Positions 1-5,570 of a stretch of DNA of 9,601 nucleotides are shown piece by piece. The position numbers and the translations under genes are program-made. Source of the DNA: Aquificota bacterium (GTDB lineage Bacteria; Aquificota; Aquificia; Aquificales; QOAS01); assembly GCA_026987085.1 (NCBI GenBank), contig JALSNH010000165.1, positions 1 through 9,601 of the forward strand. The letters run 5' to 3'. How positions within the stretch are numbered: the stretch's first letter is position 1; every line of letters begins with the position of its first letter. A model generated the notes under the pieces. That model ran no database searches, was not told the DNA's origin, and saw only the letters and a list, made by a program, of their open reading frames with translations.

Positions 1-368
1 AACAAAAACTCGATTACCTTAAAGGGCAAACTTTTGTTTTCACCGGCACCCTGAAATGTTGTTCGCGCGAAGTTGCCGGTAAGATTGTTGAAGCTTTGGG
101 AGGAGTATTTTCCAACAGTATAACCTCCAAAACAACCTACCTCGTTGTAGGTGAGGAACCGGGTAAAACCAAATTGCAAAAGGCGCAAAAGTTAGGAACG
201 GTAAAAATAATTAACGAGGAGGAGTTTTTAAACCTTATAGAACCTTACGTAAATATCGAGTTCCTAAAAAGGGGCGAACATATAACAAAGTTCCAGCCGG
301 AGGAAATTATTAAAGGTTGGAAATCCAAAGAAGGAAAGAAAAAAAAGAACAGAACCCTTTTCGGTTAA
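1..368 (+). CDS. ligA: NAD+-dependent DNA ligase, C-terminal BRCT end (partial, 5' end outside window)
   Basis: The open frame runs in from the left edge (first full codon at 3) and stops with TAA at 366-368. About 121 residues are visible. The first ~80 form a BRCT domain of the bacterial ligase type: KGQTFVFTGTL, then SREVAGKIVEALGG, then TTYLVVGEEPG, then KIINEEEFLNLIE. This domain binds DNA and helps seat LigA, which seals nicks using NAD+ in replication and repair. The catalytic part lies outside the window, so ligA is inferred from the BRCT subtype; another BRCT protein is possible. Odd: most LigA proteins end soon after the BRCT domain, but here about 40 more residues follow, ending in a lysine-rich stretch and RTLFG. 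An ATG/GTG/TTG-limited ORF call would start at the TTG at 96, but the domain clearly extends upstream of it. The stop interlocks with that of the convergent trmH gene. Confidence 0.75.
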   Translation, partial: QKLDYLKGQTFVFTGTLKCCSREVAGKIVEALGGVFSNSITSKTTYLVVGEEPGKTKLQKAQKLGTVKIINEEEFLNLIEPYVNIEFLKRGEHITKFQPEEIIKGWKSKEGKKKKNRTLFG

Positions 369-1018
369 GGAGCCTTTTCTCTTATCACATCTTCGTAGGC
401 CCACTTTTGAAGAATACGCTTAATTTCTTCCAAAGAAAGTTGGGGTTTATTGTACATCCCTTTTTGGGAGCGTTGTCTTTCAGCTTCATACAAAATAACG
501 GCGGTAGCTACCGAAACATTTAAACTTTGAGCCATTCCATACATTGGTATAACCACGTTGTAGTCGGCAACCGATGCCACTTTCTCGCTCACACCGTCGA
601 GTTCATTGCCGACCACCACAACGGTCGGTTTTGTATAGTCCACCTCCCTAAAATGGATCGAATTTCCAACCAACCTGGTAGCAACTATTTGAAATCCTTC
701 CTTTTTAAGGTTGGTTAAAGTCTCTACCGCATCTTGAACCCTATGAAGAAAGACCCATTTGTGGGAACCCATAGTTATGTTTTCGTTGTAAATTTTTGTT
801 TTGCTACCCTCGTAAGTGTAGTAGATATTTAAAACTCCCACCGAATCGCAGGTTCTAATAATTGCGGAAAAGTTATGTTCATTTTTTACATTTTCCGAAA
901 AGAGGATTAAATCTTTTTGCCTCCTTAGAAGGACCTCAAGCAATCTTTTCAACCTTTGGGGTTCAACAAGATAGTTTTCATCTTTTAAAAGTTCCAAATA
1001 CTCTTCTACCAGTTCCAT
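365..1018 (-). CDS. trmH: TrmH-like tRNA (guanosine-2'-O-)-methyltransferase (SpoU/SPOUT family)
   Basis: A 217-residue protein that likely uses S-adenosylmethionine to 2'-O-methylate a guanosine in the tRNA D-loop (Gm18 in characterised TrmH). All three SPOUT motifs are visible. Motif 1 is NFSAIIRT at about 49-56, with R55 in the position of the catalytic arginine. Motif 2 is VVVVGNELDGVS at about 133-144. Motif 3 is VIPMYGMAQSLNVSVATAV at about 156-174, which forms the knotted cofactor pocket. The N-terminal helix with RRQKDLILFSENV and the C-terminal helical extension after ILYEAERQR match TrmH rather than the rRNA methyltransferase RlmB, whose N-terminal domain is different. The ATG at 1016-1018 has no recognisable SD site; the upstream bases are a run of A and T. 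It is the last gene of the leftward run and its TAA shares TTAA (365-368) with the ligA stop. Confidence 0.88.
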   Translation of the reverse strand: MELVEEYLELLKDENYLVEPQRLKRLLEVLLRRQKDLILFSENVKNEHNFSAIIRTCDSVGVLNIYYTYEGSKTKIYNENITMGSHKWVFLHRVQDAVETLTNLKKEGFQIVATRLVGNSIHFREVDYTKPTVVVVGNELDGVSEKVASVADYNVVIPMYGMAQSLNVSVATAVILYEAERQRSQKGMYNKPQLSLEEIKRILQKWAYEDVIREKAP

Positions 1019-1071
1019 AGATAAGAAAATTTTGCGAGGTTAACCCCCCAAAGGAGATTTTTAAAACCCAG

Positions 1072-1085
1072 AACCTCGAAAGGTT
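1072..1085. repeat. Short hairpin sequence repeated at 1205-1217
   Basis: AACCTCGAAAGGTT is a 5-bp stem with a four-base loop; read on the minus strand the loop is TTCG. The same 13 bases (AACCTCGAAAGGT) recur at 1205-1217 inside the small membrane-protein gene, 133 bp away. On the plus strand the hairpin is followed by seven T, so it resembles a weak rightward terminator, but no rightward gene ends here. It lies in the spacer between the small membrane gene and trmH, in the trmH leader region. Chance recurrence is possible. Confidence 0.4.
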
Positions 1086-1090
1086 TTTTT

Positions 1091-1124
1091 AAAAAAAAGT
1101 TAGGCCAGAAGGAAGTCTTTAGCC
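1091..1124 (-). terminator. Possible weak terminator after the small membrane gene
   Basis: On the minus strand the stop of the 60-residue gene is followed by a weak stem, GGC (1124-1122) pairing within GGCC (1106-1103), with an inner AGA/TCT pair. Then come AA, C and eight T (1098-1091). The U-tract is good but the stem is short, so termination may be partial, leaving trmH cotranscribed or driven by its own promoter in 1019-1118. Confidence 0.35.
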
Positions 1125-1301
1125 AAATAGCCCCAAAAGTATTAAAGATAGAAATGAAACCAAAAAGGTTATTACTTGAAAAATTCGTACCTTGGAAGGG
1201 TCTAAACCTCGAAAGGTCAAGGATTGCCCCAAAGTTCTGGCCATTAAAATGGATGCAATAAGGGAGAGAATAAGGAGAAGTGAAAGCTTTATCGAATCCA
1301 T
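1119..1301 (-). CDS. Small two-helix membrane protein, translationally coupled to rpmI
   Basis: A 60-residue protein I do not recognise. It has a hydrophobic segment at about 5-23, a short polar loop (RTLGQSLTFRGLDPSKVR) and a second hydrophobic segment at about 40-58, so it is a predicted helical hairpin in the inner membrane. Its ATG (1301-1299) overlaps the TAA of rpmI by one base (TAATG), a classical coupling arrangement, and it has no SD site of its own. That overlap and the clean two-helix pattern are the reasons to call it real. It occupies the place where rplT normally follows rpmI but has no resemblance to L20, which is about 118 residues and very basic. SecG and SecE were considered; neither pattern fits convincingly. 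Function unknown. Confidence 0.65.
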   Translation of the reverse strand: MDSIKLSLLLILSLIASILMARTLGQSLTFRGLDPSKVRIFQVITFLVSFLSLILLGLFG

Positions 1302-1519
1302 TAAAGGGCGGGTTCTATCATTTTAATAATTTTGTCGTATCTGGGATGTTTTTTATCCATAATTACCGCTTTTTTAGCTTGGCGTTTATATTTTTTGTCC
1401 TTTCTTATCCCGTAGTGGGAATAACCACCTTTCCATCTTTTAATTTTGCCCTTTTTGGTTAATTTAATCCTTTTAGCCAAACTTCTATTGCTCTTTACCT
1501 TTCCACCTACTCTTGGCAT
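1301..1519 (-). CDS. rpmI: 50S ribosomal protein L35
   Basis: A 72-residue, strongly basic protein, slightly longer than the usual 64-66 residues. It has the L35 pattern: AKRIKLTKKGKIKR at about 15-28, then GGYSHYG at 31-37 where most L35 have a K-x-x-H-L stretch, then a basic helix KKYKRQAKKA and a terminal KIIKMI helix. It is a component of the large ribosomal subunit. Start ATG 1519-1517 with GGAGG at 1532-1528, 8 nt upstream. It lies 29 nt after infC, the standard infC-rpmI order, which supports the call beyond the modest sequence match. The next gene begins inside its stop codon (TAATG). rplT, normally the next gene, is not here. Confidence 0.9.
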   Translation of the reverse strand: MPRVGGKVKSNRSLAKRIKLTKKGKIKRWKGGYSHYGIRKDKKYKRQAKKAVIMDKKHPRYDKIIKMIEPAL

Positions 1520-1548
1520 TGTTCAAACCTCCGAAGGGCTTCATTTTA

Positions 1549-2076
1549 TCACTGTTTCTGTTTTTTAGGGGCAAAAACCGCTATCATAAATCTACCCTCT
1601 TTGGAGGGTTTCTTTTCTAAGGTTCCTAAATCTCCGACATCTTCCACAAAGCGTTGAACTAATCTTTCACCCAACTCGGGACGGATATTTTCCCTTCCTC
1701 TAAAGATTATTCTGAGTTTAACTTTGTTGCCCTCTCCGAGGAACTCTTTAAGCTGTTTTAGTTTTACCTGATAATCGTGTTCCTCTATTCCTACCCTCAT
1801 TTTGAGTTCTTTGACTTCTATAGTTTTCTGTTTCTTTTTAGCTTCTTTTGCCTTTTTCTTCATTTCGTATTTAAACTTTCCGTAATCGGCTATACGGCAT
1901 ACGGGCGGTTTAGCGTTCGGTGCTATTTCTATTAGGTCCAATCCTCTTTCTTGGGCAAGTGCCAAAGCTTCTTTAATAGGCATAATTCCCAAATTCTGAC
2001 CGTTTTCATCAATAACCCTAACTTCCTTCGCCCGAATCTGTCTGTTTACTCTGTATTTTTTTTCAAAGGCGCTCAG
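1549..2076 (-). CDS. infC: Translation initiation factor IF-3, starting at a CTG codon
   Basis: A 175-residue protein. IF-3 binds the 30S subunit, prevents premature 50S joining and checks start-codon and initiator-tRNA pairing. The N-domain has YRVNRQIRAKEVRVIDENG at about 8-26 and then GIMPIKEAL, RGLDLIEIAPNAKPPVCRI and DYGKFKYE. A lysine-rich linker follows, then the C-domain (KELKMRVGIEEHDYQVK, KVKLRIIFRGRE, ending in FAPKKQKQ). Start: the conserved N-domain extends 28 codons upstream of the TTG (1992-1990) that would be the first standard start. An in-frame TAA lies at 2082-2080, and between it and the conserved sequence the only near-cognate codon at a sensible distance is CTG (2076-2074). 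That CTG sits 8 nt after a perfect AGGAGG (2090-2085). In E. coli infC uses AUU, which makes synthesis self-limiting because IF-3 rejects poor start codons; the same control is inferred here. Confidence 0.93.
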   Translation of the reverse strand: MSAFEKKYRVNRQIRAKEVRVIDENGQNLGIMPIKEALALAQERGLDLIEIAPNAKPPVCRIADYGKFKYEMKKKAKEAKKKQKTIEVKELKMRVGIEEHDYQVKLKQLKEFLGEGNKVKLRIIFRGRENIRPELGERLVQRFVEDVGDLGTLEKKPSKEGRFMIAVFAPKKQKQ

Positions 2077-2084
2077 CTTTTATC

Positions 2085-2090
2085 CCTCCT
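2085..2090 (-). promoter_or_regulatory. Shine-Dalgarno site that fixes the CTG start of infC
   Basis: AGGAGG on the minus strand, 8 nt before CTG (2076-2074). No ATG, GTG or TTG lies in frame between the upstream TAA and the conserved IF-3 N-domain. The next alternative, ATT within RQIRA, has no SD sequence at the right distance. Confidence 0.85.
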
Positions 2091-2111
2091 TATTTTTTTG
2101 TCTATTAGAAA

Positions 2112-2609
2112 TTATCTCCAAAAGGAGCGGTTAAATTCCTCAAGTTTTTCCAAAAAGCGGGTGTAAATTTCCGCCGGGAACTTTTTTCGGAGTTCCAATT
2201 CTCCCAACTCCTCCGTAAGGAGAGAACATTGAAGGTTTATATACTCCTTTAAGAGTTCTAGCCTGTTGGAAATATCCTCTATGGGTTGGGGGTCAACAAA
2301 TCCTCCCGGAGGAACAGTTTTATGAACCACCAATTTGAGGAGGGTAAATTCCAATTCCTCCCAAAGGTTTTCCATATCTTCCTGCAACTTTGAAAGATTT
2401 TGAAGAATTGTCTTTAAACTCGCTTTGAGTTTTTCCGCCGCAAGGCGCTTTTCCTCTTCTATCAACTGTAAATAACCATTAACTTCTTCCAAATTTTCGG
2501 CGACCATCTCTTCCAATTCTTTGAGAACGGCAAGATTTAGCTCTATTCCCTTTTCGAAACTCTTAAGCCTAACATATTCCTCCAGAAGAATCCTATTTCC
2601 GTCGAACAT
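2112..2609 (-). CDS. Coiled-coil protein of unknown function
   Basis: A 165-residue acidic protein, rich in Leu, Glu and Lys, that is helical almost throughout. Heptad-like leucine patterns run at about 17-95 (IELNLAVLKELEEMV, then LQLIEEEKRLAAEKL and ILQNLSKLQEDMENLWEEL). A proline/glycine break (HKTVPPGGFVDPQP) falls at about 96-109, and a second helical region runs to the C-terminus. No signal peptide or membrane segment. The general shape (short, leucine-rich, two helical halves) recalls secretion or flagellar chaperones such as FlgN, but I see no specific motif and no flagellar neighbour, so I do not assign it. The ATG (2609-2607) has no SD site. It lies 35 nt upstream of the infC CTG and 72 nt downstream of the ADP-ribosylglycohydrolase gene, on the same strand. 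Confidence 0.75.
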   Translation of the reverse strand: MFDGNRILLEEYVRLKSFEKGIELNLAVLKELEEMVAENLEEVNGYLQLIEEEKRLAAEKLKASLKTILQNLSKLQEDMENLWEELEFTLLKLVVHKTVPPGGFVDPQPIEDISNRLELLKEYINLQCSLLTEELGELELRKKFPAEIYTRFLEKLEEFNRSFWR

Positions 2610-2633
2610 TTCGGGAAAATAAAATTATTCGAC
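2601..2633 (-). promoter_or_regulatory. Inverted repeat enclosing the start codon of the coiled-coil gene
   Basis: GTCGAA (2601-2606) and TTCGAC (2628-2633) are perfect 6-bp inverted repeats separated by 21 bases. On the minus-strand transcript the stem would place the ATG (2609-2607) in the loop next to the stem. It may be a regulatory hairpin or protein site; the AT-rich loop and short stem make it tentative. Confidence 0.3.
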
Positions 2634-2650
2634 AAAATTGAAAAAATACT

Positions 2651-2680
2651 GGAAATATCATTTTAAAATGTGGAAATTTC
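2651..2680. promoter_or_regulatory. AT-rich palindrome flanked by direct repeats, possible operator/promoter region
   Basis: CATTTTAAAATG (2659-2670) is a perfect 12-bp palindrome. GGAAAT occurs on either side at 2651-2656 and 2672-2677, 21 bp apart (about two helical turns). It lies in the 72-bp gap between the ADP-ribosylglycohydrolase stop and the coiled-coil start, where a leftward promoter would be expected. I could not pick a convincing -35/-10 pair. Confidence 0.3.
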
Positions 2681-2681
2681 G

Positions 2682-3590
2682 CTAACACTCAAAAAAATTT
2701 TTGAGAATTCCAACAAACCTATCAACTTGAGGTTTTATTTCCAACCTTTCCACCAACCGGTTCGGAAACTTTCCACTACCGTAATAAGAACCATATAAAG
2801 CTCCGTAAATTGCACCCACAGTGTCGGTATCTCCTCCAACCTTTACAAGTTTTCTCAAACCTTCTAGAAAATCCTCCTCCTTAAGAAACAAATAGAAAGC
2901 ACTGGCCACCGTATGGACCACATATCCGGAGGTTCCTAAAGTCGGTAGGGCTTTTTCGGTTGCTTCCTTTAAAAGATTTGGAATTTGGGATAGATTCCAC
3001 TTTAAGGGACTTTCCATACCAAAATCCTTTAAAAGGGTTAATGTTTTTCGATATATCTCCTCCTTCGGTAGTTCGTTTAGAGCAAAAAAAACTCCCAAGG
3101 CTACCGCAAAAGCCCCTTCAATAGCCAATTCGTTTCTATGGGTTATATAGCCTTCCCATCGGACCCATTCGTAAAAGTCCTCTATAGGAACCTTTTTTAA
3201 AAAGGCAAAAATCCCTAGAGGGGCTATTCTCATAGCAACGCCGTTTCCGGCCGCCCGTTCTCCAATTACACCCGAATAGAACCAATTTTTTGTTTTTTCA
3301 AATCTCTCCAAGGCTTTTAAAGTTGTATATCCGATTTTTGTTAAAGTTCCTTCCTTGTAAAGTTCAAAGTATTTTTCCGCCACCTTTTGCGGGTCGTATT
3401 GACCATTTTTAAATAGAACCTCCGCAAGGGCTAGGGTCATTACGGTATCGTCCGTTGGAGGTATTGGTTTATCGCTATCCCATATATAGGGATACTCTCC
3501 TAAACCGTCCCCAAGGGCGGTTCCTATTAAACAACCCTCCACTTTGGAAAGGGTAGGATTTCCCATAAAGGGAAAATTTAGAAAGGCCAA
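2682..3590 (-). CDS. ADP-ribosylglycohydrolase family protein (DraG/ARH-like)
   Basis: A 302-residue protein with the dinuclear-metal fold of the DraG/ARH family, which removes ADP-ribose from modified proteins or nucleic acids. Visible signatures: GCLIGTALGDGLGEYP at about 19-34; TDDTVMTLALAE at 46-57, with T46, D47 and D48 in metal-ligand positions; AAGNGVAMRIAPLG at 113-126; the conserved TH at 150-151; and GGDTDTVGAIYGALYG at 252-267, with D254, D256 and T257 as metal ligands. The catalytic set is complete. No ADP-ribosyltransferase partner, nitrogenase or macrodomain gene is in the window, so the substrate is unknown. Start: TTG at 3590-3588 is chosen because a TAA lies two codons upstream and AGGAG occurs 12 nt before it. 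The ATG at 3566 (residue 9) is possible and would still leave the domain whole, but has no SD site. Confidence 0.88.
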   Translation of the reverse strand: MAFLNFPFMGNPTLSKVEGCLIGTALGDGLGEYPYIWDSDKPIPPTDDTVMTLALAEVLFKNGQYDPQKVAEKYFELYKEGTLTKIGYTTLKALERFEKTKNWFYSGVIGERAAGNGVAMRIAPLGIFAFLKKVPIEDFYEWVRWEGYITHRNELAIEGAFAVALGVFFALNELPKEEIYRKTLTLLKDFGMESPLKWNLSQIPNLLKEATEKALPTLGTSGYVVHTVASAFYLFLKEEDFLEGLRKLVKVGGDTDTVGAIYGALYGSYYGSGKFPNRLVERLEIKPQVDRFVGILKNFFEC

Positions 3591-3612
3591 ATTTTAGGTA
3601 ATCTCCTAACCT
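3591..3612. promoter_or_regulatory. 22-bp divergent intergenic region with TTAGG/CCTAA inverted repeat
   Basis: The only DNA between the TTG start of the ADP-ribosylglycohydrolase (-) and the ATG of the HAD gene (+). It contains TTAGG, six bases (TAATCT), then CCTAA, a perfect inverted repeat that gives AGG-type sequence on both strands. There is no room here for a normal -35/-10 promoter on either side, so promoters would have to lie inside the opposing genes. Confidence 0.5.
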
Positions 3613-4404
3613 ATGACCGGGAATATATCCCTTCTTTTGGACCTGGACGGGGTTTTGGTAAAAAACAAAAAGCTTGACCTTTTTGAGGATACCTTGGATT
3701 TCCTCTCCTTTTTAAGGAAAAAAGAAATACCCTTCAAGGTGGTTTCGAACAACTCGAGAATTCCTCCCGATACCCTTAGAAAGAGACTTTCCGAAAAGGG
3801 AATAGTATTGAAGGAGGGAGAACTCCTAACAGCCCTGATGGTTGCTCCCGAATACCTAAAGAGGTTTAAAAGCGTCTACGCCTTTTGTGAGGAGGAAGTT
3901 AAAGAGTACCTCAAAAGGGAGGGAATAAACTTACGCGACGACCACAATGTGGAAGCTGTATTTGTAGCCCAAAACCACAAGGTGGACTTTAAGCAGGTCA
4001 AAACCGCAACAAGTGCCCTCAAAATTAACAACGCCAAATTGGTGGCTGTCAACTTAAACAAACTGGCAAAGGATAACGACAACCTTTTTTATCCCGCTAC
4101 GGGTTCGTGGGTAAAAATGTTTGCCTACGCTACCGATTACCCCGAAGGGCAAATAGTAAGTTTAGGAAAACCTTCGGAGGAATTTTTCAGATTGGCCCTA
4201 AAGGGGTTTGAAGATAAAGAGGTCTACTTTGCCAGCGACGATTTTTATACCGACCTTATTCCCGCCGAAAGGTTTGGAATAAAACCGATTTTCCTCACAA
4301 CAGGAAAATACTCTCTTGAAGATATTCAAAAGGCCGGCTATAAACCGTTTGGAGTTTTTAACAGCCTAACCGAATTAAAAAACTTTTTAGAAAAGTTAAT
4401 TTAA
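3613..4404 (+). CDS. HAD-superfamily phosphatase, subfamily IIA (NagD-like)
   Basis: A 263-residue cytoplasmic Mg-dependent phosphatase with an Asp nucleophile. Motif I is DLDGVL, with D10 (nucleophile) and D12 (acid/base). Motif II is VVSNNSR at 43-49, the S/T-N-N form typical of the NagD/4-nitrophenylphosphatase class. A C2-type cap lies at about 70-185. Motif III is the lysine of SLGKPSEEFFRLAL (K186). Motif IV is FASDDFYTDL (D209, D210, D214), where most relatives have G-D at the start instead of S-D. Family substrates include nucleoside monophosphates, phosphoglycolate, glycerol phosphate and pyridoxal phosphate; the sequence does not decide which. The ATG is secure: a TAA sits just two codons upstream and motif I starts at residue 10. 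There is no clear SD site. It ends convergently with the 4435-5503 unit, its stop abutting that unit's terminator. Confidence 0.9.
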   Translation: MTGNISLLLDLDGVLVKNKKLDLFEDTLDFLSFLRKKEIPFKVVSNNSRIPPDTLRKRLSEKGIVLKEGELLTALMVAPEYLKRFKSVYAFCEEEVKEYLKREGINLRDDHNVEAVFVAQNHKVDFKQVKTATSALKINNAKLVAVNLNKLAKDNDNLFYPATGSWVKMFAYATDYPEGQIVSLGKPSEEFFRLALKGFEDKEVYFASDDFYTDLIPAERFGIKPIFLTTGKYSLEDIQKAGYKPFGVFNSLTELKNFLEKLI

Positions 4405-4425
4405 AAAGCCCGCGCGAAGCGCGGG
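4403..4425 (-). terminator. Strong intrinsic terminator of the two-gene membrane unit
   Basis: A perfect 7-bp all-GC stem, CCCGCGC (4409-4415) with GCGCGGG (4419-4425) and a 3-base loop. On the minus strand it is followed by C and then five T (4407-4403). On the plus strand no T-run follows, so it serves the leftward genes ending at 4435. The hairpin could still slow rightward transcription from the HAD gene, whose TAA (4402-4404) overlaps the T-tract. Confidence 0.85.
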
Positions 4426-4434
4426 GATAAAATA

Positions 4435-4971
4435 TTAAGAGGAAACTTGAACTTTCTCCTCCTGCTGCTCTTTTTCTATCAGTTCTTCGATAGAGGTTGT
4501 CGCGAAACTCTCAAAAGCCCACACAAAAAAGGTTGTTAGAGCGCTTCCCCAGAATAGGGCTTCCACATAGGTTTTTACCTCGTTATATAACGGCATCAAT
4601 CCCAATGCCAGGGCCAACATTAGCAGCAAAGTAAACGCAAAGTAGTAGGTGTAGCGGTAAGGTTCCATCGCCGCAATTATAAAGGCTAGAATTGCTGAAA
4701 GAGGTAATTCTTTGGTCTCTTCTTCACTCTTTCCACCCTTTTGGGAAAGTTTTGCACGGTCTACAGCTTCACCGCTAATATAGGCATCGGCCGCCTGTAT
4801 TATTGCTACATAGTTGGCCAACAACCTAAAGGCAAAAAGTCCAAAACCCAACGCTCCCAAAACTATAAGAGTTACTTCCGGTGAAATTAAACTAACAATG
4901 TTTAGCTGTATCCAAATTACTACCGCCCAAAGGATAAAAAGGGCTAATAAAAGAACCATCCAAAAGTTCAT
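4435..4971 (-). CDS. Four-helix membrane protein of unknown function
   Basis: A 178-residue protein I do not recognise. Hydrophobic segments lie at about 4-26, 33-55, 109-128 and 138-156, with a further moderately hydrophobic stretch at 91-103. A charged loop (SGEAVDRAKLSQKGGKSEEETKE) lies at about 66-88 and a Glu/Gln-rich polar tail (EELIEKEQQEEK) ends the protein. It is predicted to be an inner-membrane protein with both termini on the same side. ATG start with AGGAGG 7 nt upstream. It is the second gene of a two-gene unit: only 13 nt separate it from the preceding stop, and its SD site lies in that gap. No transporter or enzyme motif seen. Joint action with the upstream anchored protein is inferred only from the operon. 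Confidence 0.8.
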   Translation of the reverse strand: MNFWMVLLLALFILWAVVIWIQLNIVSLISPEVTLIVLGALGFGLFAFRLLANYVAIIQAADAYISGEAVDRAKLSQKGGKSEEETKELPLSAILAFIIAAMEPYRYTYYFAFTLLLMLALALGLMPLYNEVKTYVEALFWGSALTTFFVWAFESFATTSIEELIEKEQQEEKVQVSS

Positions 4972-4984
4972 CTTTCAACCTCCT

Positions 4985-5503
4985 TTATTTGTTTTCTTTG
5001 GAAGCCTCTACCTTTTTGGCTTCCTCTTTAGCCTTTCTTAAAACTTCAGATGGATTTTCCGATAACGGTTTACCAACCGTTAGAGGGTAATTTGTGTAGT
5101 AAATTTGACCGATGTAAGGGTATTTGTAGGTAAATCCACCTCTTAGAATGTCTCCCTCCTTAACTACGCTGTTGTTTTTCAATTTGATTACCAACTGAAC
5201 AATACTTCCACCGGGTATAACCGTATTAAGCGGTATATTGGCTAGAGCGTATCCGTTTCCATTTTTAGGTTTAAAAATAAGGTCTCCGTTGATTACAGTG
5301 AGTGGCAGTCCGCCCGGATTAAATACAGTTAGAACCAAAGCATTTTTACCGCTATCGTATTTTGCTCCTACAACAATAGGAGAACCCGGCACCGATTGGA
5401 CATAGCCTTTAACGCTCTGGTAGGTTACAAAACCGCCTATTCCCATACCTACCAGAACACCGAGCACGGTTACCAAAATCGCCGTTGTTAAGGTTCTACG
5501 CAT
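4985..5503 (-). CDS. Single-anchor membrane protein with beta-rich extracytoplasmic domain, unknown function
   Basis: A 172-residue protein. A basic N-terminus (MRRTL) and hydrophobic stretch at about 7-28 form an uncleaved anchor or signal; there is no lipobox cysteine. After a short stalk, residues about 42-145 are rich in alternating beta-strand pattern: IVVGAKYDSGKNALVLTVFNPGGLPLTV, then GGSIVQLVIKLKN, then GGFTYKYPYIGQIYYTNYP. The strand containing LTVFNPGGLPLTV followed by a G-D turn resembles the LEA_2/WHy-type sandwich in a general way; I would want a structure search before naming it. The C-terminus (about 152-172) is a charged Lys/Glu helix. ATG with AGGAGG 7 nt upstream, and a good promoter about 70 nt upstream (5571-5599). 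First gene of a unit with the four-helix protein. Confidence 0.8.
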   Translation of the reverse strand: MRRTLTTAILVTVLGVLVGMGIGGFVTYQSVKGYVQSVPGSPIVVGAKYDSGKNALVLTVFNPGGLPLTVINGDLIFKPKNGNGYALANIPLNTVIPGGSIVQLVIKLKNNSVVKEGDILRGGFTYKYPYIGQIYYTNYPLTVGKPLSENPSEVLRKAKEEAKKVEASKENK

Positions 5504-5570
5504 CTTTTAACCTCCTCAAGTTTTTGGATAGATACTTAACATTAGTTAGCTAAAGTTTTTTGGCAATACT

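Noticed and set aside
527..718. 63-codon plus-strand frame within trmH
   Set aside because: It lies opposite well-conserved SPOUT motifs and has no SD site or family resemblance.
1072..1090. Rightward intrinsic terminator (AACCT/AGGTT stem followed by seven T)
   Set aside because: No rightward gene precedes it; flanking genes are all leftward and the stem is only five pairs. Listed as a repeat/hairpin instead.
1119..1301. SecG or SecE
   Set aside because: Two-helix size fits SecG loosely, but the glycine-rich loop and other features are absent, and the position after rpmI is not a usual sec locus.
1280..1462. 60-codon plus-strand frame rich in Phe across rpmI
   Set aside because: It is the shadow of the lysine-rich L35 gene on the opposite strand and has no start signal.
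1549..1992. infC starting at the TTG at 1992 (147 residues)
   Set aside because: It would delete the conserved YRVNRQIRAKEVRVID block of the IF-3 N-domain, which is intact in frame upstream, and no SD site precedes that TTG.
2112..2609. FlgN-type flagellar chaperone
   Set aside because: Only general coiled-coil character supports it; there are no flagellar genes nearby and no diagnostic motif.
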